A stretch of 64,000 bases of DNA from Kurthia senegalensis (GTDB lineage Bacteria; Bacillota; Bacilli; Bacillales_A; Planococcaceae). This document shows, piece by piece, positions 15,991-24,574 of the stretch. How positions within the stretch are numbered: the stretch's first letter is position 1; each line of letters begins with the position of its first letter. The stretch lies in NCBI RefSeq assembly GCF_000285595.1, contig NZ_HE611068.1, positions 44,499 through 108,498 on the forward strand, given 5' to 3'. The notes below the pieces were generated by a model. The model was not told the DNA's origin. It did not search any database and worked only from the letters and a program-made list of their open reading frames with translations. The position numbers were made by a program, and so were the translations under genes.

Positions 15991-16109
15991 AACACTTCCA
16001 AAGATTTGATCCCTTTGAAAGTGTCTTTTCCTTTTTATGTTGTCTCAGATTTTTAGGTCCGTTCCATTTTATTTAAATCATGAATGTCTTTTTTCGTACT
16101 CTATATTTA

Positions 16110-16271
16110 TTAAAAGTTCGCTAACATTTCTTTTAATTCTTCGATTTGTTCTGTCGTTAAAGCGATTAACTCCGTCGTCATTGCGTTCAATTCGCCTGCT
16201 TTTAATTGGACTAATGCTTCTTCTGCTTCTTTCAGCATGAATTCTACGTCTTCTTTTTTTAAAATAGCCAT
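16110..16271 (-). CDS. Small acidic helical protein, 53 aa
   Basis: Not recognised. The ATG at 16271 follows a strong ribosome site, GAAGGAGTTTACAC. The product begins MAILKKEDVEFMLKEAEEAL and ends EQIEELKEMLANF; it is rich in Glu, Leu and Ala and should be almost fully helical, with no signal or membrane segment. The clean site, start and acidic helical composition argue for a real gene. It lies between the decayed element and the alkaline phosphatase promoter region, on the opposite strand to the phosphatase. Confidence 0.6.
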   Translation of the reverse strand: MAILKKEDVEFMLKEAEEALVQLKAGELNAMTTELIALTTEQIEELKEMLANF

Positions 16272-16358
16272 GTGTAAACTCCTTCAATCATAGTACTAGT
16301 AGTGTAGCATATTTCAAAAGCTCTCCAAAATTTTACGAACGTGCAAACCGCCACTTTC

Positions 16359-16407
16359 TTTACATACGCTTTATATTTCTTTACATGAACGCTATGCTCG
16401 CTTAACA
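16359..16407 (+). promoter_or_regulatory. Pho box upstream of alkaline phosphatase
   Basis: TTTACA (16359), TTTATA (16370), TTTACA (16380) and TTAACA (16402) recur at steps of 11, 10 and 22 bp, matching the PhoP direct-repeat pattern TTAACA-N5. A possible -10, TATACC at 16428, lies 20 bp further on, then GAAGGAGG and the ATG. This fits phosphate-starvation control by PhoPR. Confidence 0.75.
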
Positions 16408-16452
16408 TTCGTCAACTAAAGTAAAGTTATACCATTTGAAGGAGGCTTTTAC

Positions 16453-17852
16453 ATGCACGCTTGGACTAAAAAGTGGACGACATTCGTCGCAAGTTCTGCC
16501 ATTGCTTTCACCGCATTCACAGCAATAAATGAGGATGCCGAAGCAAAATCGAAAAAGAAAGAAACACCGCAAAACATCATTTTCTTAATTGGTGATGGAA
16601 TGGGCAATTCCTACACTTCGGCTTACCGCTATTTGCAAAATACACCTTCTAAACAATTCGTATCTCAAACGACACTAGACCGTTATTTAATCGGACAACA
16701 AATGACCTATCCAGAAGATCCAGCTCAAAATGTAACGGATTCAGCTTCTGCTGCCACTGCTATGTCAGCAGGTGTTAAAACGTATAACAATGCCATCGCT
16801 GTCGACAATGATCGTCAAAATGTCAAAACCGTACTCGAACGCGCAAAAGAGTTAGGTAAATCAACTGGACTCGTGGCGACGTCTGAAATTACACATGCAA
16901 CACCAGCAGCATTTGGTGCACACGATGAATCTCGTAAAAATATGGATGCGATAGCAGATGATTATTTTGACGAACGCGTCAAAGGAAAGCACAAAATTGA
17001 CGTACTACTCGGAGGCGGTAAATCTAACTTCGTTCGAACGAATCGTGATCTAACGAAAGAGTTTAAGCAAGCAGGCTATAACTACGTCACGGACTTAGAA
17101 AGCCTTCAAAAAATAAAAAAGGACAGCTACTCGGCTTATTTGCAGATGGCGGCCTCCCGAAAAAAATTGATCGTTCAGCAGACGTCCCTTCCCTTGCCAA
17201 TATGACCGATGCCGCTTTGAAACAACTTTCAACGAATAAAAAAGGCTTCTTCCTTATGATAGAAGGAAGCCAAATTGATTGGGCTGGTCATGATAATGAC
17301 ATCGTCGGTTCGATGAGTGAAATGGCAGATTTCGATGCTGCATTTAAACGTGCCATTGCCTTCGCAAAAAAAGATAAAAACACCCTCGTCGTTGCAACAG
17401 CTGACCATTCAACAGGCGGTTTCTCTATTGCAGCTGGTGGTGACTACAATTGGAAACCAGAAGCGATTAAAGCCTTTACGAAAACACCTGACTATATCGC
17501 TCAACAAATTGTAGACGGAGCAAATGTAGAACAAGCATTAAAACAATACATTCAACTCGATTTAACGAATAAAGAAATCGACAGCGTCAAACAAGCAGCT
17601 ACGTCAAATAAATTAACGACGATTGATAATGCAATTGAAGCGATTGCCGATCAACGTTCCAATACGGGTTGGACGACTGGTGGGCATACGGGTGAAGATG
17701 TGAATGTGTATGCTTATGGTCCACATGCGTCAGATTTTGCAGGTCAAATCGATAATACAGACCAAGCGAAGCTCATCTTCAAATTACTCGAACAAAAATC
17801 CAAAACAAAAACGGTCATTCATGATGCACAAATGACAGAGGGCTCGCACTAA
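16453..17852 (+). pseudogene. Alkaline phosphatase, split by a -1 frameshift
   Basis: Secreted alkaline phosphatase (PhoA family) that frees phosphate from monoesters. Signal peptide: KKWTTFVASSAIAFTAFTA. Metal Asp in LIGDGMGN (D48), phosphorylated Ser97 in VTDSASAATAMSAG, further ligands in IEGSQIDWAGHDND, VATADHSTGG and GGHTGED. Frame 1 runs to 17205 and ends in unrelated residues; the rest is read from ~17120 to 17852 in the -1 frame (GQLLGLFADGGLPKKIDRSA). The switch falls at A_AAA_AAG (17114-17120). Joined length is ~466 aa, normal for the family. It may be a true mutation, a lost A in sequencing, or slippage. Pho box upstream. Confidence 0.88.
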
Positions 17853-18466
17853 TGCGCCCATTACTTCTTCTTTGTGTGACCGCTTTATTGCTGCTTACAG
17901 GCTGTCAGCAAAATGAACCGAAAGCGACTGCCGAAATTGATACGTCGTATGCAAAAACGTATGACGGAAATCCCCAGATTCCAGATGACCGAACGCTGAC
18001 GAAAATAGGCGATACATTGCAAGCAGAAAAAGGCTTTCTAACATTAGAGGCAGCGAATTTCCAAACCGAAACGATTCATATCGCAGACGTTACGCTGACT
18101 GTTCATGACACGAAGCGCATGACGCTTGAGCCCGACTACAGTATGATGGACTACTTTCACATGTTGACCGAAGAGACGGAATTTAGCATTGTGAAAGCAT
18201 TCGTAACGATTAAAAATGAAGGAAAAGAACCGGTCGTCTTTTCCCCTGTTGCGCAAATCGAATCGACTCATGGCATACAAACGTATGAACGTGATATTTA
18301 TTTGGATGATGTAACCGGAAAAATAAATCCCGGTGAAACGAAACAAGGCAACATCGGCTACATCATTGACCCGGAAGAAAACAAATGGACAGTCCAAACG
18401 ACCCCCGTTTATGATGTCCATGAAAAATCAATTGCTCATCCGAAAACATATACGCTACAACCGTAG
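17852..18466 (+). CDS. DUF4352-like lipoprotein
   Basis: Lipoprotein of 204 aa with signal MRPLLLLCVTALLLLTGC; the lipidated Cys is in LLTGC. The mature part has the beta-rich pattern of DUF4352 (telokin-like) proteins: ETEFSIVKAFVTIKNEGKEP, FSPVAQIES, DIYLDDVTGKINPGE, and GNIGYIIDPEE. Function is unknown. Its ATG overlaps the stop of the alkaline phosphatase gene (TAATG), so it is translated from the same transcript and probably falls under the same Pho box. Confidence 0.75.
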   Translation: MRPLLLLCVTALLLLTGCQQNEPKATAEIDTSYAKTYDGNPQIPDDRTLTKIGDTLQAEKGFLTLEAANFQTETIHIADVTLTVHDTKRMTLEPDYSMMDYFHMLTEETEFSIVKAFVTIKNEGKEPVVFSPVAQIESTHGIQTYERDIYLDDVTGKINPGETKQGNIGYIIDPEENKWTVQTTPVYDVHEKSIAHPKTYTLQP

Positions 18467-18605
18467 TACAGTGAAACGAAGGATTCCCCGCATCCTTCGT
18501 TTTTTGTTTACGTGAAAATATAAAATCTATGCATCTCCTCGCTAGAAATGATACTATTACAAATGAGTTTATTTTTGAAATGTACCACAAGGAGAAGATA
18601 TTACA

Positions 18606-19583
18606 ATGAAGAAAGAAGATAATTTTTGGCAACAATTACCGAAGCCATTTTTCATATTAGCACCAATGGAAGACGTAACGGATACTGTATTCCGTCATGT
18701 CGTTAGTACAGCTGGACGCCCGGACGTATTTTTCACCGAGTTTACGAACACAGAAAGCTACTGTCACCCAGACGGTAAAGAAAGTGTACGTGGTCGTCTA
18801 ACATTTACAGAAGATGAGCAACCACTCGTTGCACACATTTGGGGAAACCGTCCTGAATGCTTCCGTGAAATGAGTATCGGCATGAAAGAACTTGGCTTCA
18901 AAGGTGTCGACATTAACATGGGGTGTCCCGTACCGAATGTCGCATCACGCGGGAAAGGTTCTGGTTTAATTAACCATCCTGAAACAGCTGCAGAAATCAT
19001 CCAAGCGGCAAAAGCAGGCGGTCTTCCAGTCAGCGTCAAAACACGTTTAGGCTATACAGAAATCGACGAATGGCACGAATGGTTAAAACACGTGCTTCAA
19101 CAAGACATCGCCAACTTAACGATTCATTTACGTACGCGTAAAGAAATGAGTAAAGTAGATGCACACTGGGATCTCATTCCAGAAATCAAAAAATTACGTG
19201 ACGAAATCGCACCACAAACGACATTAACGATTAATGGCGACATTCCAAACCGTCAAGTCGGTTTAGAATTAGCTGAAAAATACGGCATCGACGGCATTAT
19301 GATTGGTCGTGGTATTTTCACGAACCCATTCGCATTCGAAGTAGAAGCGAAAGAACATAGCGTTCAAGAATACTTGAATTTACTTCTTTTACAACTTGAT
19401 TTATTCGAGCAATACCGTGAACAAGTGCCACGTCAATTTACGCACTTACACCGTTTCTTCAAAATTTACGTTCGTGGATTTAGCGGTGCAGCTGAACTAC
19501 GTAATAACTTAATGAATACAAAATCAATCGAAGAAGTACGTGCACTCGTACAACCGATTATCGATGAGCTAAACGCTCAATAA
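18606..19583 (+). CDS. dus: tRNA-dihydrouridine synthase
   Basis: FMN enzyme that reduces uridine to dihydrouridine in tRNA D-loops. The 325-aa product shows the family start [15 protein letters not shown], the catalytic Cys in [20 protein letters not shown], substrate-region [15 protein letters not shown], and the FMN phosphate motif [29 protein letters not shown] precedes the ATG. It is a single-gene unit ending in its own terminator. Which uridine it modifies cannot be told. Confidence 0.93.
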   Translation: MKKEDNFWQQLPKPFFILAPMEDVTDTVFRHVVSTAGRPDVFFTEFTNTESYCHPDGKESVRGRLTFTEDEQPLVAHIWGNRPECFREMSIGMKELGFKGVDINMGCPVPNVASRGKGSGLINHPETAAEIIQAAKAGGLPVSVKTRLGYTEIDEWHEWLKHVLQQDIANLTIHLRTRKEMSKVDAHWDLIPEIKKLRDEIAPQTTLTINGDIPNRQVGLELAEKYGIDGIMIGRGIFTNPFAFEVEAKEHSVQEYLNLLLLQLDLFEQYREQVPRQFTHLHRFFKIYVRGFSGAAELRNNLMNTKSIEEVRALVQPIIDELNAQ

Positions 19584-19591
19584 ATCGCATC

Positions 19592-19632
19592 AAAAAAGCG
19601 TCTGTTTCAGCAACTGAAATGGCGCTTTTTTC
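19592..19632 (+). terminator. Terminator after dus
   Basis: AAAAAAGCG...TTTCAG and CTGAAA...GCGCTTTTTT form a two-part stem with T tail. Confidence 0.85.
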
Positions 19633-19725
19633 GTCTACATAAAGAAGGTTTTCACACGTATAAAATAACGTGAATATAGTATGATGAAAAAGAACAATAA
19701 CGCATACGATGGGAGAAATTATGCA

Positions 19726-21462
19726 ATGAAAAAATTAATGAATCAAGCTGAAAATGTCGTGAAAGAAATGTGCCAAGGGCTCGTTTTAGCACAGCCTGAA
19801 TTACAATTCAATGAAAAATATAAAATCATTTCAAAGAAACAACAAAATCCACAAAAAGTTAGTTTAATTAGCGGTGGCGGAAGCGGACATGAACCCGCTC
19901 ATGCAGGCTTCGTCGGGGAAGGTATGCTGGACGCGGCAGTATGTGGTGATGTATTCGCATCCCCTTCTCAAATTCAAGTGTATCAAGCATTGAAACAAGT
20001 CACTTCTGAAGCGGGCACGCTTATGATTATTAAAAACTATAGTGGTGATATGATGAATTTCAAAAACGGTGCAACGCTTGCCGAAGAAGACGGATTAAAC
20101 GTCGAATACGTCAAAGTGGCAGACGATATCGCTGTAGAAGATAGCTTATACACAGTCGGTCATCGTGGTGTCGCAGGAACGATTTTCGTTCATAAAATTG
20201 CCGGTGCCTCTGCCGAGCGTGGCGATGCACTAGCAGAAGTAAAACGAGTAGCTGAAAAAGCGGCCGCTTCGATTCATAGCCTTGGCTTCGCCTTCACGTC
20301 TTGTACCGTACCAGCGAAAGGTACGCCAACCTTCACATTAGCAGAAGACGAAATGGAGTACGGTGTCGGAATCCACGGTGAACCTGGAATTCGTCGTGAA
20401 AAAATCATCGGTGCAGATGAACTTGCGGTGAAAATGGTCGATGACTTACTAAAAGATTTCGGTGATGTTAAAGAAATAGCTCTTTTAGTTAACGGCTTCG
20501 GTGCAACCCCACTACAAGAACTGTACATTTTCAACTATAGCGTGATTCGTGAACTGATGAAACGAAACGTCATCGTACATCGTACATTCGTCGGCAACTA
20601 TATGACGAGCATCGATATGGCAGGCGCTTCCCTTTCTCTTATGAAACTCGATGACGAATTGAAAACGTTGTTGAATGCGAAAGCTTCAACACCTGCTCTA
20701 CGCATTGACGGTGAAGTCGCACCAATCGAATTACCTGAACAAGAAGAACAACGAGAAATAGCTGCGCGTTTTGACGTAGAAACAGATGACGCATTTGCGA
20801 CAATTCAAAACGAGCAATTCACACGTGAGAATTTACTATACGTCATCGACCACATGAGTGCGACGATTATCGAAAATGAAATTCCATTTTGTGAATTAGA
20901 TGCGCACGCTGGTGACGGTGACTTCGGTATGAGCGTTGCGAAAGGATTCAAACAATTGAAACGTGAATGGCCATCGGTTCGTGCGACGACTTCAATTAGC
21001 GAATGCTTACACGCCATCTCCCTCATCATTATGGAACATTGCGGTGGTGCGTCCGGTCCAATTTGGGGATCGGCATTCCGTAGCGCTGCGAAAAATGTAG
21101 AAGGTAAAGAAACCCTTTCTGTTGAAGACTTCGCGGCGATGCTTCAAGCCGCTGTTAAAGGCATTCAAGTAACCGGTGAACGCTCATTCGGTCGTGGTGC
21201 AGTCGTTGGCGACAAAACGCTTATCGATGCACTCGTTCCGTGTGCGGACGCTTGGTCACAAGTAGCAAGTACGACAACGTTTAAAGAAGCGTTCACAGCA
21301 GGTGCAGAAGCGGCTGTTGAAGGTGCTGAAAAAACGAAAGAAATCGTTGCACGCATGGGTCGTGCAGGTACAGTCGGCGAACGTAGTATCGGTTATCCAG
21401 ATGCAGGTGCATACGGTCTAGGTGTCATCTTCACCGAACTTGCGAAAGCGATGCAAAAATAA
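19726..21462 (+). CDS. dhaK: ATP-dependent dihydroxyacetone kinase (DhaK-DhaL fusion)
   Basis: Phosphorylates dihydroxyacetone to DHAP, feeding glycolysis. The 578-aa product is a DhaK domain (to ~330) with GGGSGHEP at 50-57 and the substrate-binding His217 in GVGIHGEPGIRRE. A linker and a DhaL domain follow, with Mg-ATP carboxylates in ELDAHAGDGDFG (D392, D397, D399). The fusion indicates the ATP-dependent type rather than the PTS-linked type. The ATG at 19726 follows GGGAGAAATT; an upstream ATG pair 45 bp earlier has no site. Single gene with a shared downstream terminator. Confidence 0.92.
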   Translation: MKKLMNQAENVVKEMCQGLVLAQPELQFNEKYKIISKKQQNPQKVSLISGGGSGHEPAHAGFVGEGMLDAAVCGDVFASPSQIQVYQALKQVTSEAGTLMIIKNYSGDMMNFKNGATLAEEDGLNVEYVKVADDIAVEDSLYTVGHRGVAGTIFVHKIAGASAERGDALAEVKRVAEKAAASIHSLGFAFTSCTVPAKGTPTFTLAEDEMEYGVGIHGEPGIRREKIIGADELAVKMVDDLLKDFGDVKEIALLVNGFGATPLQELYIFNYSVIRELMKRNVIVHRTFVGNYMTSIDMAGASLSLMKLDDELKTLLNAKASTPALRIDGEVAPIELPEQEEQREIAARFDVETDDAFATIQNEQFTRENLLYVIDHMSATIIENEIPFCELDAHAGDGDFGMSVAKGFKQLKREWPSVRATTSISECLHAISLIIMEHCGGASGPIWGSAFRSAAKNVEGKETLSVEDFAAMLQAAVKGIQVTGERSFGRGAVVGDKTLIDALVPCADAWSQVASTTTFKEAFTAGAEAAVEGAEKTKEIVARMGRAGTVGERSIGYPDAGAYGLGVIFTELAKAMQK

Positions 21463-21470
21463 ATGAATTA

Positions 21471-21508
21471 AAAAAAAGCGTCTTCCATCAAAGGGAGACG
21501 CTTTTTTC
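21471..21508. terminator. Bidirectional terminator between dhaK and a convergent gene
   Basis: AAAAAAGCGTCT and GAGACGCTTTTTT form the stem; A and T runs on both sides suit both directions. Confidence 0.85.
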
Positions 21509-21515
21509 GTTCCTA

Positions 21516-21884
21516 TTATTTACGAAGCGTTTGTACGAGTAAAGCAATGCTTGCTACAACGATGACAACTGCCGCAATTGCCATCACAGCTGTTCCTAAG
21601 TAACCTGCATAAAAAACGGTAAAGAACGCGACTTCTACGACCGCTACGACTAAGCCTGCAAGGAATAAATTCGTTTGCCCTTTCACTGTTGAAACGATCA
21701 TTTGTGCAACGACAATATTCGCTGCGACGATAATACCGAAAGCGAGCGCATAATCAAAAGAGAAAATGCTCGTTCCTTCCGCTGTATCAAACATTGAAAA
21801 GATGGCGATTGGAATCGCCCCTACGTTAATGCCAATTAGTCCAATAACCGATAATACCCACATAATACTTTTATTCATTTTCAT
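21516..21884 (-). CDS. Four-helix membrane protein downstream of the anti-sigma gene
   Basis: Not recognised. The 122-aa product has four hydrophobic segments covering nearly all of it (IMWVLSVIGLIGINVGAIPI, ALAFGIIVAANIVVAQMIV, LFLAGLVVAVVEVAFFTVFY, AVMAIAAVVIVVASIALLV). It starts 6 bp after the anti-sigma gene stop, with GGAGTAG inside the junction, so it is probably the third gene of the sigma/anti-sigma unit. Two ATGs (21884, 21878) are possible starts. Confidence 0.65.
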   Translation of the reverse strand: MKMNKSIMWVLSVIGLIGINVGAIPIAIFSMFDTAEGTSIFSFDYALAFGIIVAANIVVAQMIVSTVKGQTNLFLAGLVVAVVEVAFFTVFYAGYLGTAVMAIAAVVIVVASIALLVQTLRK

Positions 21885-21890
21885 CTACTC

Positions 21891-22823
21891 CTATTTCTGT
21901 ACGACAGTGCCAATTTCAGACGCTGTGATATATGTTTTGTTCATAAGTGTTGTTAATTGTTGTTTCGTTCCAACGACGACTGCACCGACAATTTTGACAT
22001 CATTTTCTGTTACACGTTTCTCGTTTCCTTGAATCGCTTCATACACCTTCTTGAACTGCTCTTTGTACGGACCTGATTTTTCCGTCGCACGTTGCAACGT
22101 TTCTACAAATTGTGTGACCGGTTGGCTGTATGCCTCCCCTTGATTGTCTGCCATTGGGAAGCCGACTACTTCATATTCATTCATCGGTTCTTCTGCTTCT
22201 TTTGAATTTGATGCCGCTTCCGCTTTCGTAAACGTATCTACCCAGTTCCATTCTAATGTGATCGATGATGGTAAAAGTTGTTGTAGACGTTCGAGCGTAT
22301 ACGCTTCGTTAAATGAGATAGCCATTTCTGCCACTTCGTTATTTTGTAACTGAGCGAGTTGTTTCGCGGCATTTGCTTTTGTATCGTATTGAAAGGCAGG
22401 GTGATAAAAATGCATGACGCGACTGCCATTATAGTTATCATCGCTTCCTACGAGTGGTTGCAAGTGACGATTTTCTGTCGCATTTTGAAGCGTCGCATCC
22501 CCTACGTATACGTGACGATCTCCGACAATTTTAAAAATAGGAGCCGTCGCAGAACTTCCTACGAGACGATTAGTCATTTCCCAATCTCCTACACGTTGAT
22601 CCGCACCGACAAGTTCATAATATAATTGCTGTTCGACTGCTTTTTTGTCTAAATAGTACGGTGTAATCAACATTTTCGTAAAGCCTATTAGTAACGTAGC
22701 GAGTACGATGGTCGCCCCACTCACGAGAAAAATACGACGTTTGCTCTTTCGTTTCGCTTGTTGGATTATTTTATCGTTAGATGATGGTGAAAAGAAATCA
22801 TCTAATTCATTCGGTTCTTTCAT
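21891..22823 (-). CDS. Anti-sigma factor (sigma factor regulator family)
   Basis: Membrane-bound regulator paired with the ECF sigma factor just upstream. The 310-aa product has a short cytoplasmic N-terminus (~1-28), one transmembrane helix (IFLVSGATIVLATLLIGFT) and a large outside domain. The outer part carries the Sigma_reg_C-type stretch EVAEMAISFNEAYTLERLQQ...LEWNWVDTF. It overlaps the sigma gene by 17 bp, the usual sign of paired translation. The signal it senses is unknown. Confidence 0.82.
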   Translation of the reverse strand: MKEPNELDDFFSPSSNDKIIQQAKRKSKRRIFLVSGATIVLATLLIGFTKMLITPYYLDKKAVEQQLYYELVGADQRVGDWEMTNRLVGSSATAPIFKIVGDRHVYVGDATLQNATENRHLQPLVGSDDNYNGSRVMHFYHPAFQYDTKANAAKQLAQLQNNEVAEMAISFNEAYTLERLQQLLPSSITLEWNWVDTFTKAEAASNSKEAEEPMNEYEVVGFPMADNQGEAYSQPVTQFVETLQRATEKSGPYKEQFKKVYEAIQGNEKRVTENDVKIVGAVVVGTKQQLTTLMNKTYITASEIGTVVQK

Positions 22824-23322
22824 GATGGTTCCTCCATTTTTCTTTAAATTCGTTACGCGCTCGGTAAAGCGACGTTCGAATCGTTTCTACTTTTATATTC
22901 AGCACTTGGCTTATTTCTTCGTAACTCATATCCATTTCATATTTTAATAACAATAAGTTTTTTGCGGCGGGTTTCAATTGTTCGAGTGTATCGCTAATCG
23001 TCGCAGCGTGTTCCTTTTGTAAAAGACGAAATTCTCCGTCTTCCTCATCGACAAACGAGGCTAAAAAGTTCTCATCTTCAACGGTCACTTTCGGAAAACG
23101 TTTATTTTTTCGATACAGATCATAATATTGATTCAATGACACTTTAAACAACCATGCCTTCACATTGTCGACTTCTAAGTGAATCATCAACTCAATCGCC
23201 TTCGAAAATGTATTTTGAACGATATCCTCTGCATTCTCTTTCGAACAACCCATCTTCACTAAGTAATTCAAAATAAACCGTGCGTGCGTAACATACAAAT
23301 CTTCTATTTTTTCAATGCTCAT
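22807..23322 (-). CDS. ECF-type RNA polymerase sigma factor
   Basis: Alternative sigma factor of 171 aa. Region 2 spans ~1-90 (HARFILNYLVKMGCSKENAEDIVQNTFSKA and KAWLFKVSLNQYYDLYRKNKR); region 4 is at the C-terminal end (LKPAAKNLLLLKYEMDMSYEEISQVLNIKVETIRTSLYRARNEFKEKW). The ATG at 23322 follows AAAGGAGTAGAA, and a start 21 bp upstream would swallow that site. It is followed by its anti-sigma gene and a membrane protein. Regulon unknown; autoregulation is usual for the class, but I could not fix a promoter. Confidence 0.92.
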   Translation of the reverse strand: MSIEKIEDLYVTHARFILNYLVKMGCSKENAEDIVQNTFSKAIELMIHLEVDNVKAWLFKVSLNQYYDLYRKNKRFPKVTVEDENFLASFVDEEDGEFRLLQKEHAATISDTLEQLKPAAKNLLLLKYEMDMSYEEISQVLNIKVETIRTSLYRARNEFKEKWRNHHERTE

Positions 23323-23422
23323 TTCTACTCCTTTCACTCTCATAACGAACGAGTATTTAAAAAGTGTACAAAAAAAAGAAAGTTTTTTTAAAAACCATAC
23401 CTTTTAAAAGTTTTACGCAAAC

Positions 23423-23465
23423 AAAAAAAGCGCCAAACCTTCATAAAATAGGGTTTGCGCTTTTC
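23423..23465 (-). terminator. Terminator after the restriction endonuclease gene
   Basis: Minus strand GCGCAAACCC and GGTTTGGCGC form the stem, followed by T7. Confidence 0.85.
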
Positions 23466-23532
23466 TGTATTAATACGATGTAGTTGGAAGAGTTTAAGCA
23501 ATCATCTATTCTCACTTTACCATAGAAATAAC

Positions 23533-24396
23533 TTATTCTACAGGTGCATACGTTTCCATTCTCGTTGCGATTCGATCATAAAATACTTTTCCCTGTGCGA
23601 GCGATTGTGCGTGATTCACTTTATAGTGTCCTTTAAAGACGTACTCAAAACCTCCAAACTCGCTACGGACATGGGCAAATAACGCGAGTTCTTGACGTAG
23701 TTCATATAGACGTTTTTGTAAATACGCTTCATTTTTTTCTGCATTCGTATTGTATTCGATAAAATATCGTTCGTCCGAAGCTAGCGTATTGTTCCAATCT
23801 GCATTCGGATAAAACTTCAACGCTTTAATATCAATTGCCTCATTGAATTTATGTTTCGCACCGCTTCCTTGGAACCCTTTGTAGCCTGCACCGAAACAAT
23901 TACAGCAATCTTTCACTGTCTTAAATGCGATATGTTCTGTCGCATCAATGTATCCTTGATTAATATACGTTTGAGGATCGTAAGCTTCACTCACATCCCA
24001 TTTAAGCACCGCTAATCGGTCAAAACGTTGTTGGAGCTGCTCTACTAACTGGTCGATTTGCACATTCATCTCGTGTAAGTCCGTTAACACTTTCACGCGG
24101 TACACGTCACATTGAAGCGCTTGTATAATATCATGCTGTCTCATCGCATCATTCAAAACCATTTCATTCGATAAATGATACGGTTCATCAATCTCAATGA
24201 TGACATTGATTTGTGGAAAATAAATATCTGCTAGCGCATATCGCTTCGTTTCCCCGTCTCGTACAATATATTGTTGCGTCATCATTTTTATTTCCACATT
24301 GTTTAAGCGATGCCATATTCGTGTAACGACATAGTTTTCATCGTTCTTTTTATTCGTTTTAGACAATTGCTTTTTAATAAACTCATATTTCTGCAA
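23533..24396 (-). CDS. AbaSI/PvuRts1I-like modification-dependent restriction endonuclease
   Basis: Probable type IV enzyme that cuts DNA carrying 5-hydroxymethylcytosine or its glucosylated form, as in T-even phages. The 287-aa product has an N-terminal nuclease part opening YEFIKKQLSKTNKKNDENYV, then VTRIWHRL. The acidic set D57 (ALADIYFP), E68-x-D70 and H74 (IEIDEPYH) resembles the Vsr/PD-(D/E)xK fold. The C-terminal part, with CCNCFGAGYKGFQGSGAKH (~164-182) and FEYVFKGHYKV, matches what I recall of the SRA-like base-flipping domain. Start TTG at 24396 is favoured over TTG 24402 by spacing from GGGG. No methyltransferase or mobility gene is adjacent. Family call is by memory of motifs. Confidence 0.7.
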   Translation of the reverse strand: MQKYEFIKKQLSKTNKKNDENYVVTRIWHRLNNVEIKMMTQQYIVRDGETKRYALADIYFPQINVIIEIDEPYHLSNEMVLNDAMRQHDIIQALQCDVYRVKVLTDLHEMNVQIDQLVEQLQQRFDRLAVLKWDVSEAYDPQTYINQGYIDATEHIAFKTVKDCCNCFGAGYKGFQGSGAKHKFNEAIDIKALKFYPNADWNNTLASDERYFIEYNTNAEKNEAYLQKRLYELRQELALFAHVRSEFGGFEYVFKGHYKVNHAQSLAQGKVFYDRIATRMETYAPVE

Positions 24397-24574
24397 AACC
24401 AATCCCCACTTTTCTTCGACATGTATTTCATCGTACTTACATTATATAGAATATGACGTTCTAAACAACATTATGCCCTTTCTGTCGTTTAGCGCCCTTC
24501 TTAAAATAGTTATGATATCATTTCTGCGTCTACTCCGTTGTATGATGAGTGTATCAAACAGTGAGGTGAAGAAA

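Larger units (their letters stand above)
15387..16052. mobile_element. Decayed insertion element with terminal inverted repeats
   Basis: The left end AAGCTGGGACAAAACC (15387) and right end, read inversely as AAATCTGAGACAAC (to 16052), are imperfect inverted repeats. Inside lie a 97-bp palindrome, a hairpin and a broken OrfA-like transposase fragment on the minus strand. No intact transposase remains. The IS-family assignment is inference, and the two parts may be separate elements nested or adjacent. Confidence 0.5.

Noticed and set aside
16078-16287. 69-codon Arg-rich minus-strand frame
   Set aside because: Overlaps the much better 53-aa frame that has a strong ribosome site.
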